A stretch of DNA of 64,000 nucleotides from Thereva unica (GCA_949987705.1 OX465281.1:104679248-104743247); one strand, 5' to 3'; positions 10,688 to 21,912 are shown, counted from the stretch's first letter. The notes: generated from the letters alone by a model not told the origin. A program made the numbers and translations.

Positions 10688-11362
10688 CCCCTAAAGGACC
10701 CCGCACAAATTATATGGAAACGTGCTTTCGGTCAAATTGGCTAGAATTTTTCTATGTTGTAGCTGACATCGTCCTGATCAAAAGTGTTCAGGGGCACGAA
10801 ACCCAAAAATTAGATCTTTTGGGTTTTTCAGGTACTTTTAGGATTTACCTCTCTTTTGCCTCCCACGGCCCCAAAACAAGTCGTAGGAGGCTCCAAGACC
10901 CCTCAATATTTTCGTAGCGGTACCTACTATTAGTAAAAAATACCAAAAAAAATCCCCCCTTGACTCTAAGGGGGCCAGGGGGCGGTCCGTATGGCTGCAA
11001 CAGGTAAAATGCACTTATGCACTTTTTAAAGCTTGGAATTGAGAATTTTTTGATACACCTACAAATCGATGTAATTAGAGCCCCAGGTGAGGTGAAATGA
11101 TTTTTTATTTTATTAATAGTAGGTACCGTTACGAAAATATTGAGGGGTCTTGGAGCCTCCTACGACTTGTTTTGGGGCCCTGGGAGGCAAAAGAGAGCTA
11201 AATCCTAAAAGTACCTGAAAAACCCAAAAGATCTAATTTTTGGGTTTCGTGCCCATGAACACTTTTGATCAGGACGATGTCAGCTACAACATAGTAAAAT
11301 TCCAGCCAATTTGACCGAAAGCACGTTTCTATATAATTTGTGCGGGGTCCTTTAGAGGGCAG
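10688..11362. repeat. Large foldback: two about 255-bp inverted arms around a 160-bp spacer
   Basis: The left arm (10,688-10,945) and right arm (11,108-11,362) are reverse complements at high identity. Paired landmarks are GGACCCCGCACAAATTATAT with ATATAATTTGTGCGGGGTCC, GACATCGTCCTGATCAAAAG with CTTTTGATCAGGACGATGTC, and CCAAGACCCCTCAATATTTT with AAAATATTGAGGGGTCTTGG. The spacer holds a C/G-rich stretch (AAATCCCCCCTTGAC). ORFs reported in the arms are chance frames. Confidence 0.93.
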
Positions 11363-12047
11363 GGGAATTTCAGAGGAGAAAACCCGTCAGGGGAATTTTT
11401 AGGGGAATGAACCTAAATATAACTGTATTTGCAAACTTGCAACCGCTTTGTAGTTGATGCCATTTTTAATAATGACTGGAAGCAATCATGCGAAAAACAT
11501 CGAAAAACGGAAGTACATAATTGTGGCATTGCTATACTCAAGTGGATTTAGCTGCGATGCGTTATATTATATGGATTTGACTCATTAATGCGTTGCGTAT
11601 CGGCACTTAAATGCGTTTTGAAATTTGAATTCATGTTGAATTTGTGTTGAATATCTCCTAAAAATTCATTTTTAATATATTACTGAGTTAATCCGAGCTA
11701 ATAATATTTTTGCAGAACAAAAAACAAGACCAATTTCACAGAGTATTGAATGCGTTTTATGTGTACAAGTTAAAAGTTAAACAACTGTTGCATTGCATTG
11801 CGATGCATTGAGGGTAGTCCCGCATTAATAGGTCTGCCATTATTAAAATATTTGGTGTAAACTTGATCTGTCAACGCATTCATGCAATGCAATGCAATTA
11901 TGTACTTCCAGCTTAACTTTGAACCATCGACAATGATCATGAATCGGGTTTCTTCCGAAAATGTTTTCAAAAATGATCCTGTTGTCGAAATCCTCGACGA
12001 AATATATCCAAATATTGATTGAAAATGCTATTCATGTATAGCGTGTA

Positions 12048-12130
12048 TCTCTTGAAACTGGTCATTAGATTTGATGATTGAACGGGCCGACCATTGTCAA
12101 TATGAAATCTAGTGAGCAGTTTCAAGAGAT
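12048..12130. repeat. Short palindrome within the hAT-type element
   Basis: ATCTCTTGAAACTGGTCATT on the left pairs with AGTGAGCAGTTTCAAGAGAT on the right, with TTAGATTT/AAATCT continuing the stem and about 28 bases between the arms. Confidence 0.75.
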
Positions 12131-13135
12131 ATTATGTATGTACTTGGTGTATTCGGTGATGTTGTCTGGAGCAGGAAAAATTAGCAATTAGCGTTCATTG
12201 CGACTTTTAACAGATCTTTTCTGCTCTCAATTGCCGTGCTCTGTGTTCTTTGAGCCTTCTCTGGGTTTACTTTTTCTGCTCCACCATATTTTTAGGAGCA
12301 GACAGAGCAGGAAAAATTCTTCTTCAATTCGACAGTTGTCAAATCAAAAACAGGAAAAATCGAAAAATTGATTTATGAATGATTTATTCGGAAAATATTT
12401 GGAAATATTAAAAAATGAATATTAAAATTTAAAAACATAACTTTTTGATACTATTCAATTGTTATTATTGACATATATTTCTTCTTCTATAATTGATGCT
12501 CGCATCTAACCTCTAAAAACGGAATTTAGAGCAAAGTGTTCTTTGAAATTGTTGAATTTTCTGATTTTGTCTGCTTTGAAATCCCAAGTGAGCTGCTCTG
12601 CTCTGAACTTTTTAATCAGTCAATCGAACACACAGCAGCTTTGAACAAAGTGACTTATTAGGAGGTATATTCGTTGGCGAGTTACGTGACTACGGGGGAC
12701 GCGGTGGAATGAAACTGACGATGCCTTTACACGCATCGAGGAAAATGTCACTTCACACGACACCTTACGACAATTAAATACGAATTTAGTCGATTTGCTT
12801 GCCAAAAATCGGTTAGATCGACAATAAGAACACCAATTTAAGGTCGATGTGACAAATTTGTCACGTCATTCGACAACGAGAATAAGCCTTATTATTCAGA
12901 AACATGCTATTAATACTAGTCTTAATCAATAAAATGAAAACGAAATTAAATTAACCTCAGAGATTTATCATGAACTCATATTATAATATGGATCATGACC
13001 GAACAACTCATATGGGTGGGTTAGTAAAGTATATGTTTTTGGAAGATTTAGGGGAGAAGTAACGAGATTTAGGGGAATGCAAAGCTCTTTCTAGGGCACT
13101 CAGGGGAGAAACGTAGAAATGATCTGGAAACACTG

Positions 13136-14010
13136 ACTCCAAGTTTCACATCCATACGTAGCTACTCTACCTATGATAGTTTTGTAGGTTCTAATTTTGG
13201 TTTTTCTGTGGATGGCTCTGGATTTCGTTACTGGCAGTAGTGAGAGGTATGTTCTGTTTGCGGCGTTTATTCTCCTTTGAACGTCTATCGTTTAATCGTT
13301 GTCTTCACTCACTGTGGACCGTAGTTAAATTTGTCTACCCGTTCCAAGTTATATTCCTCCCAGGTGGTGTTGTCATTTCTTCTTCTCCTTTCCATCCTTG
13401 ACTGAATTAGAATCTTACTCCTGTCGGCATTTATTTGCAGCCCTATATGTTTGGATCCCTCTTCTAATTCCGTAAATACTTCTCTACGGTATGACAGTGA
13501 TCTGGCAAGGCAGTTTATATCGTCGGCATATCCAGCCAATTGTTTTGATTTGTGAAGCAGAGTTGCGTTCGCATCAATGTTTACTTTGCGAACTTATCCT
13601 TCTAGGCAGAGATTAAATAGCATGGAAGCCAGCCCATCGCCCCCTTTAAGCCTTGCTTGACTGGGAAGGACTCCGTCAATTCTTCTTGTATTCTGACTGT
13701 ACTGATCAATTGTTGATCTGTCTCTTCTGAATCCAGCTTAGTATTCACTTATTGCGGCTTCTGCATAACATTCCAGGCTGGCCGTAATTATATTGGTCAT
13801 TATTTTATATACTGCGCTTAAAGGAGATACATATGCCTCTATAGTTTCCACAGTTGTATCTGTCCCCTCTCTTGTGGGACAATGCTTTATTCCCAATCTT
13901 CAGGCATTTTTTCGTTCCTCCATATGCAGCATATTAATTCACGAATAGCTACTGAAAGCGATTCGCCTCCTTGTTTGATCAACTCTGCTGGGATGTTCGA
14001 GAAGAATTCG
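13136..14010 (-). pseudogene. RTE-like LINE reverse transcriptase, palm region
   Basis: On the minus strand, in shifting frames, one can read AELIKQGGESL, LICCIWRNEKMPEDW, a GDGLASMLFNLCLEG block, LLHKSKQLAGYADDINCLAR with the catalytic YADD, and KTIIGRVATYGCETWS. This is the order seen in RTE-type LINE reverse transcriptases. Several frameshifts and stops make it non-functional. The protein resumes at 10,655 after the hAT-type insertion. No endonuclease domain is visible upstream, so the copy is probably 5'-truncated near 14,010. Confidence 0.85.
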
Positions 14011-14590
14011 GTGAGTAATTGATTTCACGCTTCGGATCGGTGATACGACCCTCTAAATCACACCTCTAAGCTATTTCCTTTGGGGTTACGAAAAACATAA
14101 AGTCTACATTAATAAGCCGGCTATTATTGAAGAAATGGAAGCCAACATTACTCACGTCATTGGTCAAATTCATTGAAGGCGGTACTCTTGTCCATACAAT
14201 TGCAAATCGCACAGCTCCAGCAACAACTGAACGAGCAAATCATTCATTTAGATCTCGTATACCCTCTCGTAAAGAGAGTAAAACTATCTCTGCGTAAACT
14301 GCTTGTATGGCTTTCGCAGGGCAGACATAATCAAAGTCAACTCGTTGATACGAGATTGAACGAGAGACGGGCTGCAAAGACAAAATCCTGATGCTATTCT
14401 TGCTAGTGAAACTAGACAGAACGAGGAGCACAAGGTGAACTATAAAGACTATGTGGTAACTAGGCGGGATCAACCCGATGCCGCACAAATAGAGGGCTAG
14501 TTAAAAGTAATAAAGAACTTGTTGAAACATAGAAAGAAGGGCCATTATTGCGCGCTTTTCCAGGTACCTACTTTGTGGATAATCCTTAAG
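14011..14590. other. Unassigned; short plus-strand frames
   Basis: Plus-strand frames between 14,140 and 14,490 read as fragments in shifting phase (for example a piece beginning MEANITHVIGQI near 14,137). They may be retrotransposon gag-like, but there is no zinc knuckle or other diagnostic motif. Confidence 0.3.
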
Positions 14591-14639
14591 TACACTCGAC
14601 AAAATGCGTCTTTCTAATCACAGTGTCTCTTTCTAGGAC

Positions 14640-16060
14640 TCATATTTTAGTTTACTTCAATAGAATGAAGAGTATTGGGATAGCTCGCTACTTTAATGTA
14701 AATCGAGTTCAGTCTCGAATTCGGCCATTCTGACGTATCATACCCCGAATGATTAGCCCCCTCCTTTATGGTCATCCGCTGCGGCTGGAGCTATTCTGGG
14801 TCCCTGTCTATTCCAAATCATACCGTTCGTGTTTCTGCAGTTTCACTACACCGTAAGGGTCCAAAAACTTAGGTTTTAATTTCAACCCTGGGCTAAATGG
14901 TTTTCCCTTGACTGCAACCAAGACGCCCTCCTTAAAGACACTTGCAGCTTTACGCTTCTTATTGCTTTATCTCCCATTCTCCTTAAGATTAGTAATATTT
15001 TGTTTGGCTTCCCATCGTACCATTTCCTGCATGTTCTGTCGTTGCGTTATCGTCGCTTATAAAGGCTTGAAAGTTTGGTAAGAACGGTGTCTGAAGAGAA
15101 CGATCCTTTATCAATGGCTGTTATTAGGCCTTCCTGTTTCCCAGCCTTGGCTTTTGCCATTATGCATTCTATGCATCTTTTGACTAACTGAAATACCTTA
15201 GTTTTCACTTCACCTCGATAAAAATTAAAACGACTTATGGTATCCGAAATTTCGGGAAATATAGTAGTAGTCCCAAGAGGCTTAACATTCGAAACTGGAG
15301 ACATGTTTCAAGGTACCATCAAAGTTGCAGAAATGTCCTAGACGAAGCCAAGGCTAGATTTGGGCTGTTTCAGAAATAAAGTCGGATTTCCTGATTAAGG
15401 CTTCGGTCTTAGCAGATGAGAAATGTACTGCTTGGGAGCAGGTTTGATGATGTCCTCTTCCATTGCTATGGGAATGACAATTAACTCTTCCCCTGGATTC
15501 TTAAATAAAAAGTCATGTTTAACGTAAAAATCTTCATGAACGAAGATCTTTAATAATTCTTTTATGGCTCTTAAATATTGGTCTTCCTCCTGTGCTTGTT
15601 TAATTAGGTTAGTTAACATATCGACAATTGGTATTGCAATTCTTTTCAACGCATCTAAGTGAGTGCCTCATTTTAGTACCTGAACGATGTTCAATTGGTA
15701 ATTAAAGTCTTTTAGAAACATAGTCCATCTAGTCACTTTCAGTGGTCTTCTTTTTCATTGTCGTGGCGAAAGCATTGCAGTCGGTGACAATCTAAATCCT
15801 CCTTCACAGTACGTAAACTCTCCACTTTCTTAGGGAGTGTACTATAGTGAGTACTTATAGCTCCTAAGCTTCAGAGCGTTGTTGGGCAATGGATACAACT
15901 GTTGAGTAGTAGTGCGAACATGAAGTCTTGCTCTTTTGAGTATTCACAGGTAAATCGACGTAACGGCTAACAAAGTAATCAACAAATTTGCTGAAAAGCG
16001 TAGAAACATAGAACTGTGACTTTCTCACAATAGTTAATAAACTGACTTCCACTAAAACAT
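14640..16060 (-). pseudogene. Ty3/gypsy-type pol remnant: RNase H, integrase zinc finger, integrase C-terminus
   Basis: Reading the minus strand from about 15,860 down: an RNase H-like piece (IVTDCNAFATTMKKK, then VTRWTMFLKDFNYQLNIVQ) with the usual RWxxxLxDFxYxIxxxxG pattern; a linker at 15,395-15,649 (QAQEEDQYLRAIKELLK, then FYVKHDFLFK); an integrase H2C2-type segment at 15,047-15,304 (VKRCIECIMAKAKAGKQEGL); and near 14,850-14,950 a GPY/F-like C-terminal module (FKEGVLVAVKGKPFSPGL, then PKFLDPYGVVKL). The DDE core between the last two is largely missing. I saw no LTR. It is a decayed internal fragment. Confidence 0.75.
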
Positions 16061-16493
16061 TTCTTCTGGTCTTATTCCTATTAAATAACTAAAAGTTATA
16101 TCAATTTCGAAAGATAATGTTTAAAGTTCAGGACTCGATTTATAACTATTTAACCCCCCCCTGAAATTTTTTTTTCTACGCCACTGGTGGTTGCCCTGCC
16201 GAAGAACCGAAGAAACCGCATTTTTCAAAGCGGCACCGACAGCGCATATCCGTTGCGGGGAAGTCCCGCTCGGACCGTCAGCTAACGGATCAAAGAAGAA
16301 GAAGATACATATGTGCAAATTTTGAAGCTGATTTTTATTTTTTTATTCCCCATAAATATTTTTGGAACGATTATTAAGGAGTAAACTCCATAAAATTTAA
16401 AACATTTATTTGCATATGTTGTTCACAAATATATTTATGTTTAGGTTGCGCGGCGTTAATGTTTTTCGGTAAAATACAGTAGTTTTTTTAATA
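16061..16493. other. Unassigned; possible hAT-type terminus
   Basis: Read on the minus strand, CAGTGGCGTAGAAAAAAA near 16,185 resembles the common CAGTGGCGTA terminus of insect hAT MITEs. I found neither its partner nor an 8-bp duplication. Confidence 0.25.
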
Positions 16494-16702
16494 CCCACCA
16501 AAAAAACATTAAAAATGTGAATTACAAGATCGTGGGCGCGAAATTATTTATTGCACGTGCTTAATTATTTCATGCTATTAACGATTCATCTTGACTAATC
16601 CATATCACTTTTTTTTGTTATAAGTGTGTTTTAAAATGTCCCAATAAATAATTTCGCGCCCACGAACTTCTAATTCACATTTTTAATGTTTTTTTGGCGG
16701 GA
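16494..16702. repeat. Palindrome, short version
   Basis: CCCACCAAAAAAACATTAAA at the left pairs with TTTAATGTTTTTTTGGCGGG at the right, and the arms continue inward through TGTGAATTA and GGGCGCGAAATTATTTATTG. It matches the outer arms of the 435-bp palindrome at 21,913-22,347, but most of the inner left arm is missing. Confidence 0.9.
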
Positions 16703-16814
16703 TATCACTCCTTTTTGTTTTAATACATTCTAAAATAAAAAATAAATAATCTATTGTATAAAGAAATATTATGTATTTAATTGTTCATTATATTTTTTTA
16801 CTTATTTTATAAGT

Positions 16815-17210
16815 AGGTACAGAATAACAAAATGCAGGAATTCAAATTAATATTATTGCCTTTATAAAAAATAAACATAAGATCCTTTCGCGTTTCTCGG
16901 CCAAGATTTTTCCTGCACTATGGAATCATTGATTCATAACCAGCTCGATTTTTGTCTCACCATGCTGATGTAATGACTTTGTTTCTGTATAAAATATAAC
17001 ACTAATCGAACTAACTCACTAATCATAATTTGAACCTCCTATATGCAATTTTGCAGAAGTGACAGCTTTGATATCGCATTGCTCAATTTTAATAAACTTT
17101 TTATTATTCAGTTCGAATAATTTTAGTTGAATGATGAGAACAAGTGCTACCAAAATTATTTCCGATTTACGAATCTTTTGAGTGTACGAACGACTAACCA
17201 TTTGTATATG
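16815..17210 (-). pseudogene. Ubiquitin-specific protease C-terminal fragment, degraded copy
   Basis: Minus-strand reading gives YTQKIRKSE, VLIIQLKLFELNNKKF and KLHIGGSNYD before a stop. After a gap and a frame change it gives HYISMVRQKSSWL, a stop, INDSIVQEKSWPRN and KGSYVYF. These correspond piece by piece to the better preserved copy at 22,443-22,850. The catalytic-His segment has lost its preceding Gly and the frame is broken, so this copy cannot make a protease. Confidence 0.7.
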
Positions 17211-17289
17211 AACACTTTTTGCTAATCATCGAATGCCATTTGGCATCAACAGTTCGTGTAAAAATTTATCGAATAACTAGTAACGATAT

Positions 17290-18390
17290 ATTGAGGATAT
17301 ACTACATTGTTTATTGTCTTATACTTATGATATCCTTTCATTTGATACCCATGTCGAGAGGGTTGTGAAGAAAATGGTAATCCGCCCTCTTGAGATGATC
17401 GCCGTGAATCTAGCGAGATATTGAGTATGCTATATCGCTTATGGTATTCTACTTATGATACCCTTTCAACTGATACCCATGTCAAGGGGTGGTGCATAAA
17501 TGGCAATCCGTCATCTTGAGTCGGCCGCCATGGATCTAACCATATATTGAGTATACTATATCGCTCATGTTCTTCTACTTATGATACCCTTTCAATTGAT
17601 ACCCATGTCGAGGGGGCGGTGAAGAAATGGTAATCTGCCCTCTTGAGACGGCCGCCATGGATTTTACGACATAGCTTATTGTATTCTATCTATCATACCC
17701 CTTCATTTGATACCTTTGTCGAGGGGGTGGTGAATAAAATGGTAATGCATCCTCCTGAGATGGCCGCCGTGGATCTAACTATAAATTGAGTAATACTATA
17801 TTGCTTATTGTATTCTTCTTATCATTCCCTTTCATTTGATAGCGATGTCGAGGGGGTTGTAAAGAAAATGGTAGTCCGCCCTCTTGAGATGACCGCTATG
17901 GATCTAACCATATATTGAGTGTACTATATCGCTTATGGTATTCTAATTATGATACCCTTTCAATTGATATCCGTGTGGAGGGGGTGGTGAAGAAGTGGTA
18001 ACCCGCCCTCTTGAGACCGCCGATATGGATTTTACGATATAGCTTATTGCATTCTACTTATCATACCCTTTCATTTGATACCCATGTCGAGGGGGTGGTG
18101 AAGAAAATGGTAATGCGTCCTCTTGAGGTGGCCGCGGTAGATCTAACTATTTATTGAGTAGGTATACTATATTGCTTATTGTATTCTACTTATCATTCCA
18201 TTTCATTTGATACCCATGTCGAGGGGGTTGTGAAGAAAATGGTAATCTGCCCTCTTGAGATGACCACCAAGGATCTAACCATATATTGAGTATACTATGT
18301 ATATCGCTTATGGTATTCTACTTATAATACCCTTTCAAGTGATACCCATGTCGATAGAATGGTGAAAAAATGGTAATCCGCCCACTCGAG
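17290..18390. repeat. Satellite 1, copy A array
   Basis: About nine units of roughly 110-130 bp each contain CCCTTTCATTTGATACCCAT, a GTCGAGGGGG-type block, AATGGTAATCCGCCCTCTTG and a GGCCGCCATGGAT-type block. Units alternate among the same three types as in the larger array at 22,880-33,415, but are more diverged and irregular, so this looks like an older array. Confidence 0.9.
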
Positions 18391-18399
18391 ACTCCTACC

Positions 18400-19015
18400 A
18401 GTTTAATATGAACGCTTTTTGTTAATCATCGAAATGATAGGGAATGCCATCTGACATCAACAGTGCTGGATTCGACTAACTTTTAACGAATATGTCACAT
18501 TTTTAGAAATAAAGTACAATTACGAACTATGCAAAAGTAGTAATCGGTATTTCGAAATTTAACTGTACACCTGTACTATGAACTACATATGTTTTGTATA
18601 GTGCCTAACACAATCTGACACCATAGTTGTGACTAACTACTTTTGTATGAACACATTTTGTCAATCATCTAATGCCTTCTGGCATCAATAGTGCGAGTAA
18701 ACACTTTTCGACGAACTAGTACCACCATGTCATTTATTGAGCAATTGAAATAGCTTATAGCGCCATCTGATAGAATAATTTTGACTACCCACTTTTTTAG
18801 ACTGAAGGAGAAAAAAAAGCTCGTTTCGAAATGTAAAAAATGTAAAAATAAAGAAAACGAAGAGTGATAGGAAAAAAAATGGAATAATAAATTATTTATA
18901 TTGTGGTTATCGGTTACAAATAAAAAATTACTTATATTGCTTATAAAAAGGTGATAAATACCATAATTTTATAAAGGCTTTAGCTGTTTGCCCTTACAAA
19001 CCCCTTGCCTTGATA
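18400..19015. repeat. Tail module shared by both composite copies
   Basis: The sequence from ATGAACGCTTTTTGTTAATC through GAAATAAAGTACAATTACG, AGCAATTGAAATAGCTTA and AAAAGGTGATAAATACCATA to GCTGTTTGCCCTTAC is colinear with 33,416-34,070. There is no supported ORF. Its conservation between copies shows that the palindrome, USP fragment, satellite and tail moved as one unit. Confidence 0.85.
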
Positions 19016-19049
19016 TATAAAACAGTTACTGACTGACAGAAAACGCACA

Positions 19050-19190
19050 ACCCAAACTGTGGCAGGGCTGAAATTTTGACAGCGTCTGCGTATCTCTATA
19101 ATGACGTTGACAACCACTAAAAAGCGATTTTTCGATATTCTACCGCTAAGGGGTGAAATGGGGTTGAACAGATTGAATGAAGAATATGTT
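19050..19190 (+). repeat. Single unit of the 'CCCCTAAGGGGGTGAAATGGGG' repeat family
   Basis: GGGCTGAAATTTTGACAG, then CTATAATGACGTTGACAACC, then CTAAGGGGTGAAATGGGGTT is one unit of the repeat seen tandemly at 52,320-52,620 and 54,970-55,170. Confidence 0.75.
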
Positions 19191-19379
19191 TTCTTTAGTC
19201 AAATTTCTTCAAACTTAGTATAAATACTCCACCCCATAAATAATGAAACACGTGTTTCAGGGGGGAAATAGGGTAGAAACAAATGTATGAGAAGTTATTT
19301 GTTGTAAGCCTTTATTTAACCTGCAATGTTTGTTAGTTTGTTTAAATCATATCCTGCAACTGAGTTTTGACCCACTTTC

Positions 19380-19640
19380 ATATAACCGATCAACTTAAAA
19401 TTTTTCAAGTATATAGAGTTCGCGTGATTGTGCAATCTCCCCCTTTTGTAAGAAAATAAAGATGGCGGCTCCAGTATGGCGTCCGATTTTTACAATTGTG
19501 ATTTTTGCAATCGCGCTCCCCGACCACTCAACATAGGAATCGAACGAAAGGGTATGTCAGGTAGAATACAGTTAGCTATGTGAAGTCATTTTAAATAAAA
19601 TATGGTCACCACAAAATGGCGAAGGACTTATAGTAGACTA
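19380..19640. repeat. Satellite 2-like unit, single diverged copy
   Basis: Contains TTGACCCACTTTC, AAAATTTTTCAAGTATATAG, GATGGCGGCTCCAGTATGGC, GAACGAAAGGGTATGTCAGG and TAGAATACAGTTAGCTATGT, a diverged version of the 268-bp units at 34,560-37,480. Confidence 0.75.
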
Positions 19641-19789
19641 AAAAGTAGATCGCTGGTCAGTCATCAGCAGAATAGGGGGAATAACATGTAGCATACTCGT
19701 AACATGCACAAGCCGCAACTATTTCGGACTGATGGAAAAGCGATCATAACCTCCTAGCGGTGGCCACTGGTAACTATTCTATAAGAGAG

Positions 19790-20095
19790 GATAGGCTAAT
19801 ATGATCGGGCCAGTCCCTTCCAAGTAAGGTTGGCGTGAGGCTAACAACCTCACCCATAGAAAACAATTATTACGGAACGAGCAACATGCCTCGGATACTG
19901 GAATCAACGACGACGACCAAGGCAACGAAAAAGGCAAAACGATTTACGAATTTTGTCATGGAATGTTCGTACTCTACAGAACTCAAGCTACACAACATCT
20001 GCCCGATACCCTGTCAAAGTATAAAGCTGACATTACCGCCAACCAGGAGATGAGATCAACAGCTGTCATACAAAGCACCATGTGCTCGGAGTAGG
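19790..20095 (+). pseudogene. RTE-like LINE 5' ORF fragment (start of endonuclease domain)
   Basis: The frame VGVRLTTSPIENNYYGTSNM is followed, after a frame change, by a piece resembling the start of an apurinic endonuclease: LYRTQATQHLPDTLSKYKAD, then ITANQE, where intact elements have LxxYKADIxAIQExRW. It stops abruptly at about 20,095, where an unrelated LINE begins. Confidence 0.55.
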
Positions 20096-20109
20096 TTTTA
20101 TGTTCAGCA

Positions 20110-20610
20110 ACAGAATTAATTATGGAGATCAACACAGATCTCAACTAACACCAAACTGCGGCTGTTCAACTCCCACGTTAAGGCAATATTTGTGTACGGT
20201 GCCGAAACATGGAAAGTCACCCAATTCATCACAGGGCGCCTACAAGTCTTCATCAACAGATGCCTCATAAAAATCCGCTGGCAGGATAGAATTTCAAGCA
20301 AAGAACTATGGCGCCGTGCCGGCCAAGAAAGGATAGACGACCAAATCAGACGAAGGAAATGGAATTGGGTTGGCCACACCTTGCGACGCGAAAACGAAAA
20401 TCTAGCCAAACAGGGCCTCGACTGGAATCCGCAAGGATCCCGTCGAGTCGGAAGACCTAGAACAACGTGGAGGAGAACCTTACGAGCAGAAGCCGCAACA
20501 ACTGGCAGATCCTGGTCGAAGCTGAGAGCTGTCGCGTAAAACAGAGTCCGCTGGAGGCCAACTGTTTCCGCCCTATGTCCCATGAGGGATTAAAGGAGCG
20601 CAATGAATGA
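20110..20610 (+). pseudogene. LINE 3' end: C-terminal reverse transcriptase region and GAAT-type tail
   Basis: The frame at 20,192-20,539 reads YGAETWKVTQFITGRLQVFI, NRCLIKIRWQDRISSKELWR, RAGQERIDDQIRRRKWNWVG, then GRPRTTWRRTLRAEA. This is the conserved end of a common arthropod non-LTR element. The frame closes with VRWRPTVSALCPMRD-like sequence near 20,550-20,590 in another phase. The copy ends in GCAATGAATGAATGAA, the short tandem tail expected at the 3' end of such a LINE. A second, opposite-strand copy of this 3' end is at 41,365-41,770. The copy is strongly 5'-truncated. Confidence 0.8.
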
Positions 20611-20619
20611 ATGAACATA

Positions 20620-21831
20620 ATTAAGCTTACCATTATTGGCTTTAAAGCAATAAACGAGGTGCGAGGTAAATTTTAGAACATCAGCCTCATAAACCTTCAC
20701 GCACCTACAGAAGAGTATCCGGATGATGATAAAGAAGAATTCTTCGAATTAGTTTAACGGGAACTTAATGCCTGCCCCAGGTATCATGTGAAAATCATAC
20801 TGGGAGATCTGAACGCCAAAGTAGGCAATAACACTAATGACAATGGACAGAGAGTTGTAGAGATGGCAGCAAGTAAGAACTTGGTCGTTGCAAATAGTAG
20901 ATTGCGTGTAAAGATATCCATAAAGCCACCTGGGTATCTCCTAATGGAGCCACTCGCAATGATGAGAGGGCATGAGATGGCGGGCGTCGACGATAACTGG
21001 ACCCGCTTTAAAAATACTATCATTAGTACTGCTGATTCCATCTTTGGCAGAAATCGTAGAGATCAGAACGACTGGTTCGATAATGAATGCAAGCTGGGAA
21101 CTGAACCTAAGAATGCTGCGTACCGAGCAATGCAGCAATCTCAGAGAGCACCGGTACGCGAAAAGAACTGTCAAGAGCTCACAAAAGAAAAAAAGAGAGT
21201 TCACAGACGAAAAAAGGAAGCCCGGGAAAAAAATCTCGGCTGCGAACTAGAATACCACAGAGAACGACGGCCGCCCCAGGCTTGGAAGTTCTACGAAAGA
21301 GTCCGCAGTATGACGCAATTCACACCACGTTGCACATACTGCAAGGGCAAAGAAGGGAGTCTGATCACTGATCCTAAAGGCATCTTGGAGCGATGGAAAG
21401 AGCACTTTCATGAATTGCTAAATGGCGAGCTAACTGAGGATTCGAAGGTTCCACCAATATCTGATGATAATGCTATGCTGCCGCCACCAAGCATAGAAGA
21501 AGTTAGCAGAGCCATCAGGCGACTCAAAAACATCAAGGTCTCGGGTGCAGATGGCACCACAACGGAGCTGCTTAATATCGAGTGCACTGAAAAAGGCATG
21601 TTGTTGAGCACCGTGTATAAGATATTGTCCGCTTTCCTAAAACACGGGATAGCCCCATACCCCAGAAACATCATAGGCCAATACCAATGTGGCTTCAGCC
21701 CAGGCAAATAAACGACTGATCAGATTTTCACCTTGAGGCAGGTTATGGAAAAATGTCTAGAGTTTCAAAACTCAATTCAACACCTCTTCATAGACTTTAA
21801 AGCCGCCTATGATAGCATAGCCAGAGTATAA
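20620..21831 (+). pseudogene. RTE-like LINE, endonuclease and N-terminal reverse transcriptase (left half)
   Basis: From about 20,680 the frame reads ISLINLHAPTEEYPDDDKEE, then RYHVKIILGDLNAKVG (AP-endonuclease motifs), NDWFDNECKLGTEPKNAAYR, KEKKRVHRRKKEA, then the reverse transcriptase start IEEVSRAIRRLKNIKVSGAD. A deletion removes the ETW..RT2 stretch before RNIIGQYQCGFSPGK. The frame ends at 21,711 but continues in sense after one stop as TTDQIFTLRQVMEKC and LFIDFKAAYDSIARV up to 21,831. There the 17.6-kb element begins, and the missing half resumes at 39,417. Stops at 20,756 and 21,709 and the deletion show the LINE is dead. Confidence 0.9.
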
Positions 21832-21912
21832 TGCCTAATCTCCAATGGCAAAACCAACCACGAACCAACCAACCAAAGTGCTGCTTCCTATTCCTTCTCA
21901 TTGTAAATTGAA

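Larger units (their letters stand above)
10664..13135. mobile_element. hAT-type non-autonomous element splitting a LINE
   Basis: The right end on the minus strand reads CAGTGTTTCCAGATCATTTC. The left end reads CTGTGCTGTCAGATCTGAG, sharing the GTGYT..CAGATC..CTCCCCT pattern. Flanks ACTCTAGG (10,656-10,663) and ACTCCAAG (13,136-13,143) match at 6 of 8 positions, as expected for an old 8-bp duplication. Removing the element brings the two LINE pieces together at a point where their protein sequences should join. No transposase is visible. The interior is patchy and includes the foldback at 10,688-11,362, a short palindrome at 12,048-12,130, and a GAGCAG-rich patch near 12,180-12,600. Confidence 0.65.
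16494..19640. mobile_element. Composite element, copy A (palindrome, USP fragment, satellite 1, tail, satellite 2-like unit)
   Basis: The segment has the same parts in the same order as the big element at 21,832-39,416: palindrome (16,494-16,702), degraded USP fragment, satellite 1 (about 17,290-18,390), a unique tail (18,400-19,015, matching 33,416-34,070) and one satellite 2-like unit (about 19,380-19,640). It is shorter because there are fewer satellite units and no LTR insertion. The terminal inverted repeat TGCCTAATCTCC seen in the other copy was not found at either edge, so copy A is truncated or its ends have decayed. Confidence 0.75.

Noticed and set aside
16121..16318. Possible hAT MITE from the CAGTGGCGTAG terminus
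   Set aside because: No matching second terminus or 8-bp duplication was found.
20116..20583. 155-codon minus-strand frame
   Set aside because: It is antisense to the LINE reverse transcriptase C-terminus, which explains the open frame.
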